DNA of 8,824 bases from an uncultured Alphaproteobacteria bacterium (GTDB lineage Bacteria > Pseudomonadota > Alphaproteobacteria > Rhizobiales > Beijerinckiaceae): NCBI GenBank assembly GCA_937903315.1, contig CALCZO010000177.1:1-8824 (forward strand). Direction: 5' to 3'. Position 1 is the stretch's first letter. Each line of letters starts with the position of its first letter. This document shows, piece after piece, positions 5,898-8,824 of this stretch. Both the position numbers and the translations under genes were made by a program. The notes under the pieces were generated by a model that saw nothing but the letters and a program-made list of their open reading frames with translations, was not told the DNA's origin and did not search any database.

Positions 5898-6941
5898 ATG
5901 TTCCGTTTGTTCCAGATCCTGTTCGGCCTGATCGGCGCGGTCCTCGCCGCCCTCGGCGGGCTCATCGCGTTCGGCACGCGCGAGGCGCCGCCGGAGATGA
6001 CGGCGATCACCCAGCCCTATCGCGGCGTCGATTTTTCCGGCCTGCCGGCTTTGGAAACCCTGCCCGCGCTTCGCGGCGGGCCGATCGCCTTTCGCCGCTA
6101 TGGCATCGGCTCGGCACAGGCGGTGATCCTGCTGCACGGATCGGCCGGGCATGGCACGAGTCTGCACCCGCTCGCCCGAGCCATGGCGGAGGTCGGCATC
6201 AGCGTCTTCGTTCCCGACATCCGCGGCCATGGCGCGACCGGCGAGCGCGGAACGATCTCGTTCGACAGCCAGCTTGCGGACGACATCCACTCACTGGTCC
6301 TGCATGTCCGTGACCTGCTGCCGAAAGTACAGGTCACCCTCGCCGGCGTCTCGGCCGGCGGCGGGCTGGCGCTGAAGTTTGCCGGTGGTGCCGAGGGCGA
6401 CAGCATCGACCGGCTGGTGATGATCGGCCCCGCACTCGACCGCAACGCGCCGACCATGACCGGCGACCGCGTCCGCCGCTGGGCCGAGCCATTCACGCCG
6501 CGCATCGTCGCACTGGAGATGCTGAACAGCCTCGGCGTCAGGCTGTTCAATCACCTGCCGGTGATCGCCTATGCCATCCCGCGCGAGCCTGTGGACCCGC
6601 CGCTGACCGGCACCTACAGCTATCGGCTGCTCAAGGCCATGTTGCCGGAGGACCACGCCGCCCATCTGCGCGGACTGGTGCGGCCGGCGTTCCTCGTGCT
6701 GGGCGCCAACGACGAATTGTTCGACGCCGCGACGCTGCGCACGACGGTTCTGGCCGCGCGGCGGGATGTTTCGGTCACGCTGGTCCCCGGCGTCACCCAT
6801 GTCGGGCTGGTGCTGGCCCCGCCGGCGCAGCTTGCGGTCATCGAGGCGGTCCTTGGCCGCTCGGTGGAAAGCCGCCCCGGCCCGCCGATGGATGACAGCG
6901 GCGCCGCTGCCGAGGAGGCTGCAAAGCAGGGCAGGCCCTGA
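5898..6941 (+). CDS. Membrane-anchored alpha/beta hydrolase (serine hydrolase)
   Basis: The 347-residue product has one N-terminal hydrophobic segment (about 5-26, LFQILFGLIGAVLAALGG) without a clear cleavage site. It is probably a signal anchor that places the enzyme on the periplasmic face. The body is a classic alpha/beta-hydrolase fold: oxyanion-hole region HGSAGHG (80-86), DIRGHG (107-112), nucleophile elbow G150-V-S152-A-G154, acid D272 in GANDELF and H301 in VTHVG, so the triad looks intact. The acidic, Ala-rich tail (about 331-347) is probably disordered. It resembles serine aminopeptidase S33 / monoacylglycerol lipase-like hydrolases, but the substrate cannot be read from sequence. 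The frame runs upstream to 5640, overlapping pcs; ATG 5898 is preferred because the anchor starts there and AAAGGCG lies 10 nt upstream. Divergence from pcs hints at a lipid-related role, which is speculative. Confidence 0.88.
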   Translation: MFRLFQILFGLIGAVLAALGGLIAFGTREAPPEMTAITQPYRGVDFSGLPALETLPALRGGPIAFRRYGIGSAQAVILLHGSAGHGTSLHPLARAMAEVGISVFVPDIRGHGATGERGTISFDSQLADDIHSLVLHVRDLLPKVQVTLAGVSAGGGLALKFAGGAEGDSIDRLVMIGPALDRNAPTMTGDRVRRWAEPFTPRIVALEMLNSLGVRLFNHLPVIAYAIPREPVDPPLTGTYSYRLLKAMLPEDHAAHLRGLVRPAFLVLGANDELFDAATLRTTVLAARRDVSVTLVPGVTHVGLVLAPPAQLAVIEAVLGRSVESRPGPPMDDSGAAAEEAAKQGRP

Positions 6942-6950
6942 GGCCTGCCC
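6929..6950. terminator. Hairpin between convergent hydrolase and frmA genes
   Basis: GGGCAGGCC-CTGA-GGCCTGCCC is a perfect 9-bp stem whose 4-nt loop contains the hydrolase stop codon (TGA 6939-6941). The frmA stop lies 7 bp beyond it. Being a palindrome it can act on both strands. There is no real T-tract on either side, so termination would be inefficient or Rho-assisted. Confidence 0.55.
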
Positions 6951-6956
6951 GCCGAC

Positions 6957-8072
<1,116 letters not shown>

Positions 8073-8086
8073 GCTCTCTCCCCTTG

Positions 8087-8105
8087 CCTGCCAGACAGCG
8101 GCAGG
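8087..8105 (-). other. Hairpin next to the frmA ribosome-binding site
   Basis: CCTGCC (8087-8092) and GGCAGG (8100-8105) pair as a 6-bp stem with a 7-nt loop. On the frmA transcript the stem ends a few nt before the Shine-Dalgarno sequence, leaving it free. It might protect the 5' end or take part in leader refolding with the stronger hairpin at 8109-8137. Confidence 0.4.
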
Positions 8106-8108
8106 TCA

Positions 8109-8137
8109 CCCCGCGCCGGAGGTGATCCGGCGCGGGG
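8109..8137 (-). terminator. Perfect 11-bp hairpin between the YARHG gene and frmA
   Basis: CCCCGCGCCGG (8109-8119) and CCGGCGCGGGG (8127-8137) form a perfect, very GC-rich stem with a 7-nt loop, 43 bp after the YARHG stop on the minus strand. There is no T-tract in either direction, so it is either an atypical or Rho-assisted terminator for the YARHG gene or a leader structure for frmA. TCACC (8106-8110) could pair instead with the loop GGTGA (8121-8125). Confidence 0.5.
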
Positions 8138-8180
8138 CGAGTATGGCAAGGTCAGGCCGCCAAGGGCAAGGCCTTCAGCA

Positions 8181-8468
8181 TCACCGCGGACAGCCGAGCA
8201 TGCCTTCCTCGCGCTGGATCTGGTTGACGCGTTGCGACTCATAGCCGCTCAGCCGGCCATAGGGCGGGAAGCAGCCCGGCCCGAACACCGACCGCGCCCG
8301 CGCGGTGCGGAAGCAATAGCCGTTGCGGGCATAGATCTCGTTGCGCTCGTACCAGAGCTGCTCACACCGTCCCTGCGCGGCGGCGGGGCTGAGCGATCCG
8401 GCCCAGATCGTCGCGGTCGCAGCAAGCACGGCAGCGGCGGTAAATCCAAGAATCCGTTTGGTCAACAT
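8181..8468 (-). CDS. Small exported YARHG-domain-like protein
   Basis: The 95-residue product has a Sec signal peptide: K4 and R5, a hydrophobic core at about 7-24, and a likely cleavage near A31 or Q32. The mature part of about 63 residues carries the YARHG-type core CEQLWYERNEIYARNGYCF (35-53). His of the name-giving YARHG motif is Asn here. A second half follows, LSGYESQRVNQIQREEGMLGC. Four cysteines in the mature protein (C35, C52, C66, C93) would allow two disulfides, fitting a periplasmic or secreted location. YARHG domains have no established molecular function. ATG 8468 is chosen because the signal peptide begins there and GGGAG sits about 7 nt upstream; the frame stays open to 8600, but that extension is Arg-rich and would bury the signal. 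The gene lies between pobA and frmA on the same strand, with gaps of 135 and 108 bp suggesting its own transcript. Confidence 0.82.
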   Translation of the reverse strand: MLTKRILGFTAAAVLAATATIWAGSLSPAAAQGRCEQLWYERNEIYARNGYCFRTARARSVFGPGCFPPYGRLSGYESQRVNQIQREEGMLGCPR

Positions 8469-8481
8469 CGGCAACTCCCTT

Positions 8482-8557
8482 CGCATTGCGGCCCTTCTGG
8501 CCTCACGTGGCATGCTAGCAGCCAAAGTCCGGCGGGCGCTGATCCGCCGCAATGCGG
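8482..8557. repeat. 10-bp inverted repeat flanking the YARHG upstream region
   Basis: CGCATTGCGG (8482-8491) and its exact reverse complement CCGCAATGCG (8547-8556) are separated by 55 bp in the spacer upstream of the YARHG gene. The outer copy is itself a dyad, CCGC-AAT-GCGG (8547-8557). The inner copy lies in the expected leader, 13 nt before the start codon. A paired operator is possible, but GC-rich repeats of this length can arise by chance. Nothing else is recognised in the 135-bp spacer 8469-8603. Confidence 0.35.
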
Positions 8558-8603
8558 TTTTTGACGCCGGCGCTACAGTGGGGAGGGGTTTGTCGATCAA
8601 CGG

Positions 8604-8824
8604 TCAATACGGCAGCCCAACGTAGTTCTCGGCCAGCGCGCGCTGCGCCGCCCCGGACGACACCAGATAGTCGAACTCCGTCCGCTGCATCTTGCGCTCG
8701 AAGCCCGAGGCCTGCGGAAACGTATGCAGCAGGTTGGTCATCCACCACGAGAACCGCTCGGCCTTCCAGATGCGGGCCAGAGCGCGGGCCGAATAGGCGT
8801 TCAGCCCGGCATCCGAGCGGCTGC
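8604..8824 (-). CDS. pobA: PobA, 4-hydroxybenzoate 3-monooxygenase (C-terminal part only)
   Basis: PobA is a cytoplasmic FAD monooxygenase that hydroxylates 4-hydroxybenzoate to protocatechuate with NAD(P)H and O2, feeding the beta-ketoadipate pathway. Only the last 72 codons lie in the window; the 5' end is beyond the right edge and no start codon is visible. The translation holds the family C-terminal motif RIWKAERFSWWMTNLLH and ends in AENYVGLPY, which matches the end of Pseudomonas PobA apart from the few extra residues there. Full-length members have about 390 residues, so about four fifths is missing. The stop is TGA (8606-8604 on the minus strand). No protocatechuate-pathway genes or PobR regulator are visible in this window. 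Confidence 0.92.
   Translation of the reverse strand, partial: SRSDAGLNAYSARALARIWKAERFSWWMTNLLHTFPQASGFERKMQRTEFDYLVSSGAAQRALAENYVGLPY

Noticed and set aside
8547..8562. CCGC-AAT-GCGG followed by five T as a plus-strand terminator
   Set aside because: The stem is only 4 bp and no plus-strand gene ends here.

Overview
The window is high-GC bacterial chromosome, and its gene content points to an alphaproteobacterium, perhaps Hyphomicrobiales (Rhizobiales)-like. The clues are a folate/FAD-dependent TrmFO, a phosphatidylcholine synthase (Pcs), a short DUF1127 protein, a glutathione-dependent formaldehyde dehydrogenase, a small exported YARHG-type protein and PobA. The order-level guess is inference only. 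I see no tRNA, rRNA, insertion sequence, CRISPR array, prophage gene or broken gene. The region reads as ordinary core chromosome.

Layout. (1) 1-2373 (+) is the 3' four-fifths of uvrA, cut by the left edge. (2) 2451-2993 (+) encodes a probable exported protein with an ABM-like alpha/beta-barrel domain. (3) 2994-3557 is a compact regulatory island. It holds two small dyads, a possible activator-dependent promoter, a 51-residue DUF1127 gene at 3226-3381, a 3' UTR hairpin and the best intrinsic terminator of the window (3447-3489). (4) 3558-4961 (+) is trmFO, convergent with (5) pcs on the minus strand (4980 to about 5711). (6) A 186-bp divergent promoter region separates pcs from a membrane-anchored alpha/beta hydrolase (5898-6941, +). 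(7) The hydrolase converges on frmA (6957-8072, -), with a perfect hairpin at the junction. (8) Upstream of frmA on the minus strand come two hairpins, a 95-residue exported YARHG-family protein (8181-8468), a 135-bp spacer with a 10-bp inverted repeat, and the last 72 codons of pobA (8604-8824), cut by the right edge.

The genes do not form one pathway. UvrA serves nucleotide excision repair. TrmFO makes ribothymidine at tRNA position 54. Pcs makes phosphatidylcholine from choline and CDP-diacylglycerol. FrmA clears formaldehyde as its glutathione adduct. PobA feeds 4-hydroxybenzoate into the protocatechuate branch. The divergent Pcs/hydrolase pair may share lipid-related regulation, which is inference from position only.

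I found no convincing new multi-gene system. The most interesting stretch is the DUF1127 island: two 5-5-5 dyads, one with LysR-type T-N11-A geometry about 63 bp before the likely transcription start, and a two-hairpin 3' UTR that could release a small RNA.
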